A stretch of DNA of 64,000 bases from Hyphomicrobiales bacterium. Its GTDB lineage: Bacteria > Pseudomonadota > Alphaproteobacteria > Rhizobiales > Beijerinckiaceae. Shown one piece after another: positions 24,998 to 35,036 of the stretch. Below the pieces are notes generated by a model that was given only the letters and a program-made list of their open reading frames with translations, did no database searches and was not told where the DNA came from. Within the stretch, counting starts at the first letter, position 1. The number at the start of each line of letters is the position of its first letter. The translations under genes and the position numbers were made by a program. The stretch lies in contig JAGXAM010000002.1 in assembly GCA_019075905.1 (NCBI GenBank), forward strand, positions 124,001 through 188,000, read 5' to 3'.

Positions 24998-25027
24998 ATG
25001 TGGAACCTCTGGCGCTTTGCTGCCTGA
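24998..25027 (+). CDS. Nine-codon putative leader peptide MWNLWRFAA
   Basis: ATG at 24998 with GGGAG 8-9 bases upstream, two Trp codons in nine, and a TGA that overlaps the start of a hairpin. Such layout recalls ribosome-stalling leader peptides, but no biosynthetic gene follows on the same strand. It may be a chance frame. Confidence 0.25.
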   Translation: MWNLWRFAA

Positions 25028-25207
25028 TGCCCGGGGGCATCATACTATCGCAAACGCCTCAAATGCCTTGGTTTTTCCGGGCAGAACCATGCCCGGGCCT
25101 GCGCAAGTCCGTCCGTTGCAGACTGAATGACTCGGAAGTGATCCTGCAAATCGGCCACGCGCGAAAAGCCACCATCAGCCGCGCCGTGGCAGGCCCGCGG
25201 CCATGAT

Positions 25208-25240
25208 CAGCGCGGCAGCCTTCGCCGCCGCGCTGTTGTT
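25208..25240 (+). terminator. Terminator-like hairpin between hemN and ilvC
   Basis: CAGCGCGGC (25208-25216), 10-base loop, GCCGCGCTG (25227-25235), then TTGTT and further T-rich sequence rightward. It could end the candidate small RNA or readthrough from hemN; in the ilvC direction there is no T-run. Confidence 0.4.
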
Positions 25241-25245
25241 TTGGC

Positions 25246-26358
<1,113 letters not shown>

Positions 26359-26416
26359 TCAAGGGGCTGCACACAATCATCCGGCCGTCGCGGCCAAAAC
26401 CGGGCCCGCGCGCGGA

Positions 26417-29400
26417 TTATTCTGCCGCCGCTGCCCGCAGCGGCACGCCGCCACCGCGCCATTGCTCCAGCAACCGCGCGCGCTCGCCGGCCACGCTGGC
26501 CATGCTTTTGGCCTTGACATGGCCATAGCCGCGGATTTTTTCCGGCAAGCTCGCCAAAGCCACGCCAAGAGCATGGTTTTCTGCGCTGAGATTGGAGATG
26601 ATCTCGTCAAGCAGGGTCTCATATTCGGCCAGCAGCGCCCGCTCCGCCCGCCGCTCGGGCGAGCGGCCGAAGAGATCGAACGGCGTGCCACGCAGCACCT
26701 TGGCTGAGGCCAGCAGGCCAAACACCGGCATCATCCACCCGCCGAGCGAGACCTTGCGCGGACGCTGGTCTGCACCCACACGCGCGAGCAAAGGCGGCGC
26801 GAGATGGAAAGTCAGCTTCACATCGCCGTCGAATGTATCGGCGAGCTGGCGCGCGAATGCGCCATTGCTGTAGAGCCGCCCGACTTCATATTCGTCCTTG
26901 ATCGCCATGAGCTTGAACAAATACCGCGCCACCGCTTCGCTCAATGCGGTTGAATGGGGCAGGATATGCTGTTCGGTAGCCCGCACCATCGCCACCCGCG
27001 CTGCATAATGCGCGCCATAGGCGGCATTTTGATAGGCGGTGAGAAATGCCGTGCGCCGCGCGATCATCTCATCGAGGCTCGTGGACATCTGGCGCGCCGG
27101 CGTAGGCGGCATGGCTTTGGCGGCTTCCGCCGCCACCGCCTGCGGATCATGCGCAGCCCGCCGTCCCCAGGCAAAGGCCGCAAGATTCATCGCCACCGCT
27201 TCGCCATTCAGCGTGATCGCCCGCTCCAGCGACTCTGCCGCCAGCGGCACATAGCCCTGCTGCCAGGCAAAGCCGAGCATGAACATATTGGCGGCAATCG
27301 ACGTGCCGAGCAGCGCCGTCGCCATGGTTCCGGCATCGATGAGATGCAGCGCACCGGCGCCCGAAGCCTCCAGCGCCTGCTTGATGCGCCGGCCCGGCAG
27401 CGCATAATCGGCATTGCGCGCGAAATCGCCCGGATAGACCTCCGCCGTATTGATCACCAGCGCTGTCTCGCCATGGCGCACGCTCGCCAGCACCTTCTTG
27501 GAGCCGGACACCACCAGATCGCAGCCCAACACCAGATCGGCCTCGCCGGCCGCCACCCTGATGGCATGGATGCCTTCGGGCGTGGTCGCCAGTTTGACAT
27601 GGCTGTAGACCGCGCCGCCCTTCTGGGCGAGGCCGGCCATATCGATCATGCCGCAACCGAGGCCCTCGATATGCGCGGCCATGCCGAGAATGGCGCCAAT
27701 CGTCACCACACCCGTGCCACCGACACCATTGACCAGAATGCCGAAAGGCCGATCCGCGGCGATCTGGCGACGTTGCGGTTCCGGCAGTTCCGCACCTTTG
27801 GCCGCCAGCATCGGCCGCGCCTCGGCTTTCTTGATACGCGCGCCCGTCACCGTCACGAACGACGGACAAAAGCCGTTGACGCAGGAAAAATCCTTGTTGC
27901 AGCTCGATTGGTCGATTTTGCGCTTGCGGCCGAATTCTGTGTCGAGCGGCTGCACCGAAACACAATTGGAGGCGACGCCGCAATCACCGCAACCCTCGCA
28001 GACCAGCTCATTGATGATTACCCGCTTGTCGGGATCGATCATCTCGCCACGTTTGCGGCGACGACGCTTCTCGGCAGCGCAGGTCTGGTCATAAATCATC
28101 ACGCTGACGCCGGGCACATCGGCCAGCTGGCGCTGCACATCCATCAGATCATCGCGGTGAAACACGCTTGTGCCGCCGGGCAGGCCGCCGCCACCGGCAT
28201 ATTTATCCGGCTCGTCGGTCACAACCACGAGACGTTTGGCGCCCTCGGCCACGACCTGCGCCGCCACTTTGGCAACCGTCAGGCCGCCCTCATGGTGCTG
28301 GCCGCCGGTCATCGCCACCGCATCATTGAACAGGATCTTGTAGGTAATATGGGTGCCCGCCGCCACGGCAAAGCGCAGCGCCAGAATGCCGGAATGATTG
28401 TAGGTGCCATCGCCAAGGTTCTGGAATACATGGCCGCGCTTTGAGAACGGCGCCTCGCCGATCCAGTTGGCGCCCTCGCCGCCCATCTGCGTATAGCCAT
28501 CGGTGGAGCGATCCATCCATTGCGCCATGTAATGGCAGCCGATGCCGGCATAGGCGCGCGCGCCCTCCGGCACCTTGGTGGAGGAATTATGCGGGCAGCC
28601 TGAGCAGAAATACGGAATGCGCACCCCGGCATCGCGCGTTTCCGCCAGCGCCACCTGCGCCACCTTCAGGCGTGCCACCGCTGCCGCAACCTCGGCATCG
28701 GGCGTGCGCGCCAGAATCCTGCTGCCGATGGCAATGGCAATGTCATTGGCATCGAGCGCACCCTTCACCGGGAACAGCCAGGCGCCTTGCTCATCATGCT
28801 TGCCGATGACAACGGGCTGGCAGGCGGAGCCATAAAGCTCTTCTCGAACCTGCACCTCGATCAGCGAGCGCTTTTCCTCGACGACGATGATGAGTTCCAG
28901 CCCCTGGGCAAAGCTCATCAGCTCATCAGGCACCACCGGCCACGGGCAGCCGAGCTTCATCACCCGCAGCCCCAGCGCATTGGCGCGCACTTCATCGATG
29001 CCAAGATCGTCGAGCGCCTGCCGGACATCGAGATAGGATTTGCCGGCGGTCAGAATGCCGATGCGCGCCTGTGGCCCGCCCGACATGACGAGATGGTTGA
29101 GGCGGTTGACCTTCAGCCAGGCCACGACCGCCTGGCGCTTGTATTCCTGCAGCCGTTCTTCCTGTTCGAGGATGCCGTCGTGAGGGCGAATGTTGAGCCC
29201 GCCCGGCGGCATGACGAAATCTTCCGGCACGCGGGTGACGATCCGCCCCAGCGCGCCCGACACCGAGGCGGTTGATTCGATCGTGTCCTTCATCGCCTTC
29301 AGGCCCACCCAGACCCCGGCAAAGCGGCTGAGGGCAAAGCCGAGGAGCCCGAAATCCAGCAATTCCTGCACACCGGCCGGCGACAGGATCGGCATCATCT

Positions 29401-29923
29401 TGTCGAGCAGGTCAAATTCGGATTGATGCGCCGTGGTCGATGATTCGGCAGTATGATCATCGCCCATCAGCGCCAGCACACCGCCGTAGCGCGAGGTGCC
29501 GGCGAGATTGGCATGGCGGAAGGCATCGCCCGAGCGATCAACGCCCGGCCCTTTGCCGTACCAGATGGAAAACACCCCGTCGAAGCGGCCCTCGCCGCGC
29601 ATTTCTGCCTGTTGCGCGCCCCAGATCGCCGTTGCCGCCAAATCCTCGTTGAGCCCGGGCGTAAAGACGATATGCGCCTTTTCAAACGCCGCCTTGGCGC
29701 GCTGCAACTGATGATCCAGACCGCCGAGCGGGGAACCGCGATAGCCCGACACGAACCCCGCCGTGTTCAACCCGGCAGCGCTGTCAATCGCCTTTTGCAT
29801 CAACAGCAGGCGCACGATCGCCTGCGTGCCCGACAGAAAAACCCGATCCTGCGTCAGGTCGTATTTGTCGGCCAGCGACACATTGTGGGATTGCGGAGCA
29901 TCATCAACATGATCGGATGCCAT
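26417..29923 (-). CDS. Indolepyruvate:ferredoxin oxidoreductase family protein (fused)
   Basis: Large thiamine-pyrophosphate oxidoreductase that oxidatively decarboxylates aryl- or branched-chain 2-oxo acids to acyl-CoA with ferredoxin. Seen in order: pyrimidine-binding domain (SGTQAIVRLLLMQ, GYRGSPLGGLD), TPP pyrophosphate domain (GCHYMAQWMDR, QNLGDGTYNHSG), iron-sulfur segment (CEGCGDCGVASNC, then CNKDFSCVNGFCP), and a C-terminal gamma-type domain (GVGGTGVVTIGAILG). 1168 residues, the usual length of this fused bacterial form. ATG at 29923 with GGGAGG upstream. Probably used in degradation of aromatic or branched amino acids; exact substrate unknown. Confidence 0.93.
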   Translation of the reverse strand: MASDHVDDAPQSHNVSLADKYDLTQDRVFLSGTQAIVRLLLMQKAIDSAAGLNTAGFVSGYRGSPLGGLDHQLQRAKAAFEKAHIVFTPGLNEDLAATAIWGAQQAEMRGEGRFDGVFSIWYGKGPGVDRSGDAFRHANLAGTSRYGGVLALMGDDHTAESSTTAHQSEFDLLDKMMPILSPAGVQELLDFGLLGFALSRFAGVWVGLKAMKDTIESTASVSGALGRIVTRVPEDFVMPPGGLNIRPHDGILEQEERLQEYKRQAVVAWLKVNRLNHLVMSGGPQARIGILTAGKSYLDVRQALDDLGIDEVRANALGLRVMKLGCPWPVVPDELMSFAQGLELIIVVEEKRSLIEVQVREELYGSACQPVVIGKHDEQGAWLFPVKGALDANDIAIAIGSRILARTPDAEVAAAVARLKVAQVALAETRDAGVRIPYFCSGCPHNSSTKVPEGARAYAGIGCHYMAQWMDRSTDGYTQMGGEGANWIGEAPFSKRGHVFQNLGDGTYNHSGILALRFAVAAGTHITYKILFNDAVAMTGGQHHEGGLTVAKVAAQVVAEGAKRLVVVTDEPDKYAGGGGLPGGTSVFHRDDLMDVQRQLADVPGVSVMIYDQTCAAEKRRRRKRGEMIDPDKRVIINELVCEGCGDCGVASNCVSVQPLDTEFGRKRKIDQSSCNKDFSCVNGFCPSFVTVTGARIKKAEARPMLAAKGAELPEPQRRQIAADRPFGILVNGVGGTGVVTIGAILGMAAHIEGLGCGMIDMAGLAQKGGAVYSHVKLATTPEGIHAIRVAAGEADLVLGCDLVVSGSKKVLASVRHGETALVINTAEVYPGDFARNADYALPGRRIKQALEASGAGALHLIDAGTMATALLGTSIAANMFMLGFAWQQGYVPLAAESLERAITLNGEAVAMNLAAFAWGRRAAHDPQAVAAEAAKAMPPTPARQMSTSLDEMIARRTAFLTAYQNAAYGAHYAARVAMVRATEQHILPHSTALSEAVARYLFKLMAIKDEYEVGRLYSNGAFARQLADTFDGDVKLTFHLAPPLLARVGADQRPRKVSLGGWMMPVFGLLASAKVLRGTPFDLFGRSPERRAERALLAEYETLLDEIISNLSAENHALGVALASLPEKIRGYGHVKAKSMASVAGERARLLEQWRGGGVPLRAAAAE

Positions 29924-29959
29924 GGCGGCCTCCCTGAGGCTGCAGTTAATCTCTGTCTT

Positions 29960-29988
29960 CCTATATGGGTATCATTGCCCGCACGCAA
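29960..29988 (-). promoter_or_regulatory. Putative sigma-70 promoter of the indolepyruvate oxidoreductase gene
   Basis: Leftward TTGCGT (29983-29988), 17-bp spacer, TATAGG (29960-29965), predicting a start near 29953 and a 30-base leader. Confidence 0.45.
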
Positions 29989-30035
29989 AAGGCAACCGAC
30001 GCGGCGCGGCGTGAATTATGAGATCCCTGCGCGGC

Positions 30036-30827
30036 TCACCTGGCGGCGCCGGGGCGGAAGCGCTTGACGAACAGGCTGGCGACCACGGCATGCGCGACCT
30101 GCTCGGCCATGCATTCATAGCCAAGGTCGTTGAGATGAAAATGATCCGGGCTCAGCAGCCGCACCTTGGCGCGGGTGCGTGCAATGAATTTCATCGCCGC
30201 ATAGCGCCGGATATAAAGAATATGCCGCTCATTGGCGATTTTGAACAAAACGTCGCGAATGGCGATGTAATTGGCATCGCGCGCCAGCTTCGAAGTATAT
30301 TGCAGCCCGATCAGCGCCACTTCGATCTTGTTTTCCTTCAGCCAGTCGAGCGTTGTGTTGACCGTCTCGGCGAACTGGTCGGGTGGCACCCGGCTCAGGG
30401 CATCATTGGTGCCAAGCTGCCACAACAGCAAATCCGGCCGTTCGACATCGACCTCGTCGCGGATGCGCTGTGCAGTCGTCGCCGCCACTTCGCCCGACAC
30501 GCCGCGATTGATGATCTCGATATGCGACCCCTTCAGCGCCTTGGCGAGAATGCCGCTGAGATCGCTGGGATAGGCATGATTGCGGCTGGATGCGCCAATG
30601 CCGACGGTCGAGGACGAACCTATCGCCATGATCTTGACCGGATCACCGGCCTTGAGTTTGGCGCCAAGACTGGCCAGCGATCCCGATGTCGCCACATCCG
30701 CGTCAGGAACGGCGCAGGAGGCGGAAAATGCCGCAGCCGCGACCACCGGCGCCTGCGCGCGTGCTGCCGGTGCTAGCGCGAAGGCCAGCGCAAGGACCAG
30801 CGCGGTGATAGATCCTCTGTGTACCAT
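30036..30827 (-). CDS. SGNH/GDSL-family hydrolase, secreted
   Basis: Exported esterase/lipase-fold enzyme. Seen: signal peptide ending ARAQA, block I IMAIGSSSTVGIG with nucleophile Ser (about residue 70), block II Gly in NRGVSGE, block III GTND, and block V DHFHLND with catalytic Asp and His. 263 residues from ATG 30827, which gives a normal signal peptide; an ATG at 30857 is possible. It overlaps the upstream OpgC-like gene by 55 bp and runs in the same direction, so the two probably act together, for instance adding and removing acyl groups on a periplasmic or surface glycan. Confidence 0.85.
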   Translation of the reverse strand: MVHRGSITALVLALAFALAPAARAQAPVVAAAAFSASCAVPDADVATSGSLASLGAKLKAGDPVKIMAIGSSSTVGIGASSRNHAYPSDLSGILAKALKGSHIEIINRGVSGEVAATTAQRIRDEVDVERPDLLLWQLGTNDALSRVPPDQFAETVNTTLDWLKENKIEVALIGLQYTSKLARDANYIAIRDVLFKIANERHILYIRRYAAMKFIARTRAKVRLLSPDHFHLNDLGYECMAEQVAHAVVASLFVKRFRPGAAR

Positions 30828-31873
30828 GCGGTAATCCACAAAACGAGAAAAGTGCATACAAGGATGAGCGTATCATTAAGCGCGCCGCCGCCAACCACAT
30901 AGCGATAGATTTGGCCAACGAGGCTGGCAAGCGAGCCGACACAAAAAACACTGAGGGAATTGCGCCCCAGTTTGGCAAAAGCGCTGGTGACGGGTGCGAT
31001 CACCCGGTGCAGCACCTCAAATATGCCGGGCACGACCGCCGCCAGCGCCAGCATATTGATCAGCCGCGCCGGTGATTCGTAGGTTTTGTTGAAGGCAACA
31101 AACAGGCGAATCCATGGCGTTTGCGGTGATATTGGCGCGAAATGCGTCTGCGAGGCCAGCAATCCCAGCGCAAGAATCGGCAGGCTGACTACAAACAGCG
31201 GCCAGCGGAAGCGGCGCGCGAAGGCCCCGATCCCGGTCTTGCCGGCAATGCTGAACCCCAGAACGAAATTCAGCTGCCAGGCGAAAGGGTTGAGGAACCA
31301 TGATCCCGGTGCCGGCCAGTTTGGCAAATTGAACCGCGAGGCCAGCACCACCGCGTAAAGCGCCAATGAGGCCGGCAACAGCAGCATGGGCCAGCGCCGG
31401 TAGATGGTGATCATCACGGGCGCCATCAGCATCAAGATCACATAGAGCGGCAGGATATTGAAATAGCCAAGCTGCGTCAGCAAGGTAGCAAGGCCGATGA
31501 GCCCACGGACCGGATCGGCAAATACCGTCCCTGCGGCGTTCCAGTCGTAGAGAAACGGCGCGTTCAGCACAACGGCACCAAGCACCAGGATCGCCAGCGC
31601 CAGCAGGCTGAACACGATCTGCGAGACGTAAAGCCTGCCGGATCGCCGCACCAGCCGCCAGTTGGCTGCCCCCGGATTGCTTCTGGCAGCGCTGCCATCG
31701 GCGACGAGGCGCATGGCCCATCCGGCGAGGAACACGAACACTTCGGAGGCATCCGAAAGCGCAAAATTATGCAGCGTATAATTGACGTAGAGATTGCCGG
31801 GTACGTGATCGATCGAAATCGTCACAAGCGCGCATCCGCGCCAGAAGTCTATGGCATTGGCAGGACGGGGCAT
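30773..31873 (-). CDS. OpgC-family membrane acyltransferase-like protein
   Basis: Multi-spanning inner-membrane protein of the OpgC family, whose founding member succinylates periplasmic glucans. Seen: the family start RPANAIDFWRGCALVTISIDHVPGN, then LHNFALSDASEVFVFLAGW, about ten hydrophobic helices, and FNLPNWPAPGSWFLNPFAWQLNFVLGF near residue 185. 366 residues from ATG 31873; the frame upstream to 31972 runs toward the tRNA-Leu and has no support. No opgG/opgH is visible. Acceptor is unknown. Confidence 0.85.
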   Translation of the reverse strand: MPRPANAIDFWRGCALVTISIDHVPGNLYVNYTLHNFALSDASEVFVFLAGWAMRLVADGSAARSNPGAANWRLVRRSGRLYVSQIVFSLLALAILVLGAVVLNAPFLYDWNAAGTVFADPVRGLIGLATLLTQLGYFNILPLYVILMLMAPVMITIYRRWPMLLLPASLALYAVVLASRFNLPNWPAPGSWFLNPFAWQLNFVLGFSIAGKTGIGAFARRFRWPLFVVSLPILALGLLASQTHFAPISPQTPWIRLFVAFNKTYESPARLINMLALAAVVPGIFEVLHRVIAPVTSAFAKLGRNSLSVFCVGSLASLVGQIYRYVVGGGALNDTLILVCTFLVLWITAWYTEDLSPRWSLRWPSR

Positions 31874-31993
31874 GAATCTCGGGCGACAGGGAGGATCAGG
31901 CGAGACTCTTACCGTGTTCGCGCTTGAACGCAAGCGCCCGCTCGCGCGCCATGCGCCTGCGCTTCGCATCATGATTCAAAATATGCGGGAATT

Positions 31994-32078
31994 TGGTGCC
32001 CTGGAGAGGACTCGAACCTCCACCTCTTGCAAGACTGGTACCTGAAACCAGCGCGTCTACCAATTCCGCCACCAGGGC
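31994..32078 (-). tRNA. tRNA-Leu (CAG)
   Basis: 85-base tRNA with class II variable arm. The acceptor arms GCCCTGG and CCAGGGC pair fully, the anticodon loop TTCAGGT gives CAG, the T-arm reads GGTTCGAGTCC, and CCA is encoded. Confidence 0.97.
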
Positions 32079-32211
32079 GACAAGGCTCACCTAAAGGCGC
32101 CGTCAAAGCTTGTCAATCTGCTTCATTGCACCTTCATCCGGCTATACAGGCCGCTTGTCAGGGGCTAAAGCGGTCATACCTCGGATTTGGGCAAAACAAG
32201 GCGATCAGGGC

Positions 32212-33201
32212 ATGAATACGACGCGGCTTATCACGGTTTTTGGTGGCTCGGGCTTTGTCGGGCGTCATGTGGTGCGGGCGCTGGCTTTGGATGGCTGGCG
32301 CATCAGGGTCGCCTCGCGTCGCCCGGAACTGGCGTTTTTCTTGCCCACGCTCGGCACAGCGGGGCAAATCTGCACCGTGCAGGCCAATATGCGCTACCCT
32401 GATTCCGTCGCGGCAGCGATGCGCGGCGCCACAGCCGTGGTCAATCTCTCCGGTATTCTCGCACCATCGGGCCGCCAGACCTTCGATGGCATTCACCGCT
32501 TTGGCGCTGCGGCGCTGGCCGATGCCGCCAAGGCCGAGGGTATCACCAACCTCGTGCATGTCTCGGCCATAGGTGCCGATGTCAATGCCGCCTCGGCCTA
32601 TGCCCGAAGCAAGGCTGAGGGCGAAGCCGCCGTGCGGGAAACCGTTCCCGACGCGGTGATCGCCCGGCCCTCGCTGGTGTTCGGGCCGGAGGATGATTTC
32701 TTCAATCGCTTTGCCGCCATGGCGCGGCTGTTTCCGGGCCTGCCGCTGATCGGCGGCGGCCACACGAAATTCCAGCCGGTCTATGTCGGCGATGTGGCGA
32801 AATTCATTGCGAAGGCGGCCGCTGGCGAGGTTAAATCCGGCACGGTCCATGAGCTTGGCGGGCCCGAGATCAAGACCTTCCATGAATTGCTCGCCTATAT
32901 TTGCGAGGTCACGGGCCGCCGCCGCCTGCTGATGCCGCTGCCTTTCGGCCTCGCCTCGCTGATGGCGCGCAGCACCGAAATCGCCAGTTCGGTGTCGCTG
33001 GGCCTCTACCCGCCCCTGCTGGCCATGACCCGCGACCAGGTGACCCTGCTGAAATCCGACAATATCGTCTCGGCCGCGGCCATGGCCGAGAAACGCACCC
33101 TGCAGGGTGCCGGAATCGAGCCGGAAACCATCGCCGCCATTGTCCCGACCTATCTGGCGCGCTTCCGCCGCACCGGCCAGTTCGCTGTCAGGGGAGCCTG
33201 A
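32212..33201 (+). CDS. NDUFA9-like complex I-associated NAD(P)-binding protein
   Basis: Atypical short-chain dehydrogenase fold related to the complex I accessory subunit NDUFA9. Seen: dinucleotide motif TVFGGSGFVGRHVVRAL at residue 8, NLSGILAPSGRQTFDGIH, HVSAIGADVNAASAYARSKAEGE with Y-x3-K near 125, and RPSLVFGPEDDFFNR. 329 residues. ATG at 32212 is used because homology starts there. It is followed after 5 bp by matB, an apparent two-gene unit, though the roles are not obviously linked. Confidence 0.87.
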   Translation: MNTTRLITVFGGSGFVGRHVVRALALDGWRIRVASRRPELAFFLPTLGTAGQICTVQANMRYPDSVAAAMRGATAVVNLSGILAPSGRQTFDGIHRFGAAALADAAKAEGITNLVHVSAIGADVNAASAYARSKAEGEAAVRETVPDAVIARPSLVFGPEDDFFNRFAAMARLFPGLPLIGGGHTKFQPVYVGDVAKFIAKAAAGEVKSGTVHELGGPEIKTFHELLAYICEVTGRRRLLMPLPFGLASLMARSTEIASSVSLGLYPPLLAMTRDQVTLLKSDNIVSAAAMAEKRTLQGAGIEPETIAAIVPTYLARFRRTGQFAVRGA

Positions 33202-33206
33202 AGGCC

Positions 33207-34724
33207 GTGAGCAATCATCTGTTCGACCAACTGTTGCCGCAGGGCCTCGACGAATCGAGGGTCTTTATCACCGCCGGGCAGGGCCGCGACCTCACCTTCG
33301 GCGCCCTTGAGGCCAGAAGCGCACAAATGGCACACGCGCTTGTGGCCGCCGGCGTCGGTCCGGGCGCCGTTGTGGCCGCCCAGGTAGAAAAATCCCCGCA
33401 GGCCGTGCTGCTCATGCTCGCCTGCCTGCGCTCCGGGGCGGTATTCCTGCCGCTCAACACCGCCTATACCGCGCCGGAAATCGCCTATTTCCTCGGCGAT
33501 GCGCGCCCGCAGGTGTTCGTCTGCGATCCCGCCCGCCTCGATGAACTGAAACCGGCCGCCACCGGCGCCGGCGTTGCCCATTGCTGGACCCTCGATGCCG
33601 CCGGCGAGGGCAGCCTGACCCAGCATGCCGCCCGCCACAGCCCGGTTTTTGCCAATGTTGGCCGCGGACCCGACGATCTGGCCGCCCTGCTCTATACATC
33701 CGGCACCACCGGGCGCTCGAAAGGCGCCATGCTGACCCATGCCAATCTCGCCAGCAACGCCGCCGCGCTGTGCGGCCTGTGGCGCTTCACCCGCGATGAT
33801 GTGCTGATCCACGCCCTGCCGATCTATCATACCCACGGCCTGTTTGTGGCGATCAATGTCGCCCTGCTCGCCCAGGCGCGCTTGCTGTTTTTACCGCGTT
33901 TTGACGTCAATGAGGTGCTGGCGCTGATGCCTGGCGCCACCAGCCTCATGGGCGTGCCGACCTTTTACACGCGGCTGATCGCCCATCCCGGCCTCGACCG
34001 CGCCGTCAGTGCCCGCATGCGGCTGTTCATTTCCGGCTCGGCGCCGCTTCTGGCTGAAACCCATCGCGAATTTTCCGCCAAGACCGGTCACGCCATTCTT
34101 GAGCGTTACGGCATGACTGAGACCGGCATGATCACCTCGAACCCCTATGACGGCGAGCGCCGCCCGGGCACGGTGGGCTTTCCGCTGCCGGACGTCACAA
34201 TTCGCATTACCGAACCGGCCACCGGAGCCCTGCTGGCACCAGGCGAGATTGGCGTTGTCGAGGTGCGCGGCCCCAATGTGTTCTGCGGCTACCTGAACAT
34301 GCCGGAAAAGACTCACGAGGAATTCCGCGCCGATGGCTATTTCATCACCGGCGATCTCGGCTTCATCGATGCGCAGGATTACCTGCACATTATCGGCCGC
34401 GGCAAGGATCTGGTGATTTCGGGCGGCTTCAATGTCTATCCCAAGGAAGTCGAAAGCGAGATCGACCTGCTCGATGGCGTGCTGGAAAGCGCCGTCATCG
34501 GCCTCGCGCACCCCGATCTTGGCGAAGGCGTGACGGCCATTGTCGTCGGCAAGCCTGGCGCCGCGCTGAAACCCGAGGCCATGCTGGCTGCCCTCAAGGC
34601 CCGCCTGGCAGCCTATAAATGCCCCAAACGCATCATTCTGGTCGATGATTTGCCGCGTAACAGTATGGGCAAGGTGCAAAAAAATCTGCTGCGCCAGACC
34701 TATGCCGGGCTCTATTCGGCCTGA
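33207..34724 (+). CDS. matB: Malonate-CoA ligase MatB
   Basis: Adenylate-forming enzyme activating malonate (or methylmalonate) to the CoA ester. Seen: phosphate loop LLYTSGTTGRSKGAMLTH near residue 160, A5 motif ERYGMTETGM, A7 YFITGDLG, A8 GRGKDLVISGGFNVYPKEVE, and C-terminal Lys in PRNSMGKVQKN. 505 residues. The start is GTG at 33207 (VSNHLFDQLLP as in MatB proteins); the longer frame to 32901 only overlaps the previous gene. No matA decarboxylase is nearby. Confidence 0.9.
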   Translation: MSNHLFDQLLPQGLDESRVFITAGQGRDLTFGALEARSAQMAHALVAAGVGPGAVVAAQVEKSPQAVLLMLACLRSGAVFLPLNTAYTAPEIAYFLGDARPQVFVCDPARLDELKPAATGAGVAHCWTLDAAGEGSLTQHAARHSPVFANVGRGPDDLAALLYTSGTTGRSKGAMLTHANLASNAAALCGLWRFTRDDVLIHALPIYHTHGLFVAINVALLAQARLLFLPRFDVNEVLALMPGATSLMGVPTFYTRLIAHPGLDRAVSARMRLFISGSAPLLAETHREFSAKTGHAILERYGMTETGMITSNPYDGERRPGTVGFPLPDVTIRITEPATGALLAPGEIGVVEVRGPNVFCGYLNMPEKTHEEFRADGYFITGDLGFIDAQDYLHIIGRGKDLVISGGFNVYPKEVESEIDLLDGVLESAVIGLAHPDLGEGVTAIVVGKPGAALKPEAMLAALKARLAAYKCPKRIILVDDLPRNSMGKVQKNLLRQTYAGLYSA

Positions 34725-34833
34725 GGGCATCAGCCGCGCTGGCAAGAATTGTCGCAATTATTCGGCAATTCACCCAATTCCGGCTTTGCAAAGTCTGAGG
34801 GCCTTGCTATAGACCCTCGCGACCATGGTCTGA

Positions 34834-34909
34834 TCCCCGATAGCTCAGCTGGTAGAGCATTCGACTGTTAATCGAATTGTCGCAGGTTCGAGCCCTGCTC
34901 GGGGAGCCA
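34834..34909 (+). tRNA. tRNA-Asn (GTT)
   Basis: 76-base cloverleaf: acceptor TCCCCGA/TCGGGGA, D-arm GCTCAGCTGGTAGAGC, anticodon loop CTGTTAA giving GTT, T-arm AGGTTCGAGCCCT, encoded CCA. Confidence 0.98.
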
Positions 34910-35036
34910 AGCAATCTCTGCCCAATATCGCCCGGAACTGTCTGCACAAGCCCGGCGCGCCCGCGGGCCTGGCATGTTGGCCAGCGGCCAGCTTCTCGTG
35001 TAGGACAAGGGCTTCGATGCAGGGGACGGCGCGGCA

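Larger units (their letters stand above)
24970..25240 (+). ncRNA. Candidate regulated small RNA (unnamed)
   Basis: Predicted from a promoter/operator at 24934-24980, hairpins at 25025-25042 (TGATGCC, loop CGGG, GGCATCA) and 25077-25096 (CCGGGCA, 6-base loop, TGCCCGG), and a terminator-like 9-bp stem at 25208-25235 followed by TTGTTTT. It carries the nine-codon frame at 24998-25027, whose stop opens the first hairpin. Not matched to any known RNA family. Confidence 0.3.
24910..25245. other. 336-bp gene-free interval with operator, short reading frame and hairpins
   Basis: Lies between the convergent ends of hemN and ilvC. It holds a 10-bp inverted repeat, a nine-codon reading frame with a ribosome site, and three hairpins, the last followed by a T-rich run. 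I read it as a possible regulated small RNA, described in its own entries. Confidence 0.5.

Noticed and set aside
24934-25206. 90-codon open frame starting in the palindrome region
   Set aside because: Runs through the inverted repeat and hairpins, has no ribosome site and no recognisable sequence.
26954-28444. 496-codon rightward frame opposite the indolepyruvate oxidoreductase
   Set aside because: His/Arg/Gly-rich shadow translation typical of the antisense of high-GC genes.
32901-33206. Long N-terminal extension of MatB inside the NDUFA9-like gene
   Set aside because: The extension is the out-of-frame shadow of the upstream gene; MatB homology begins at GTG 33207.
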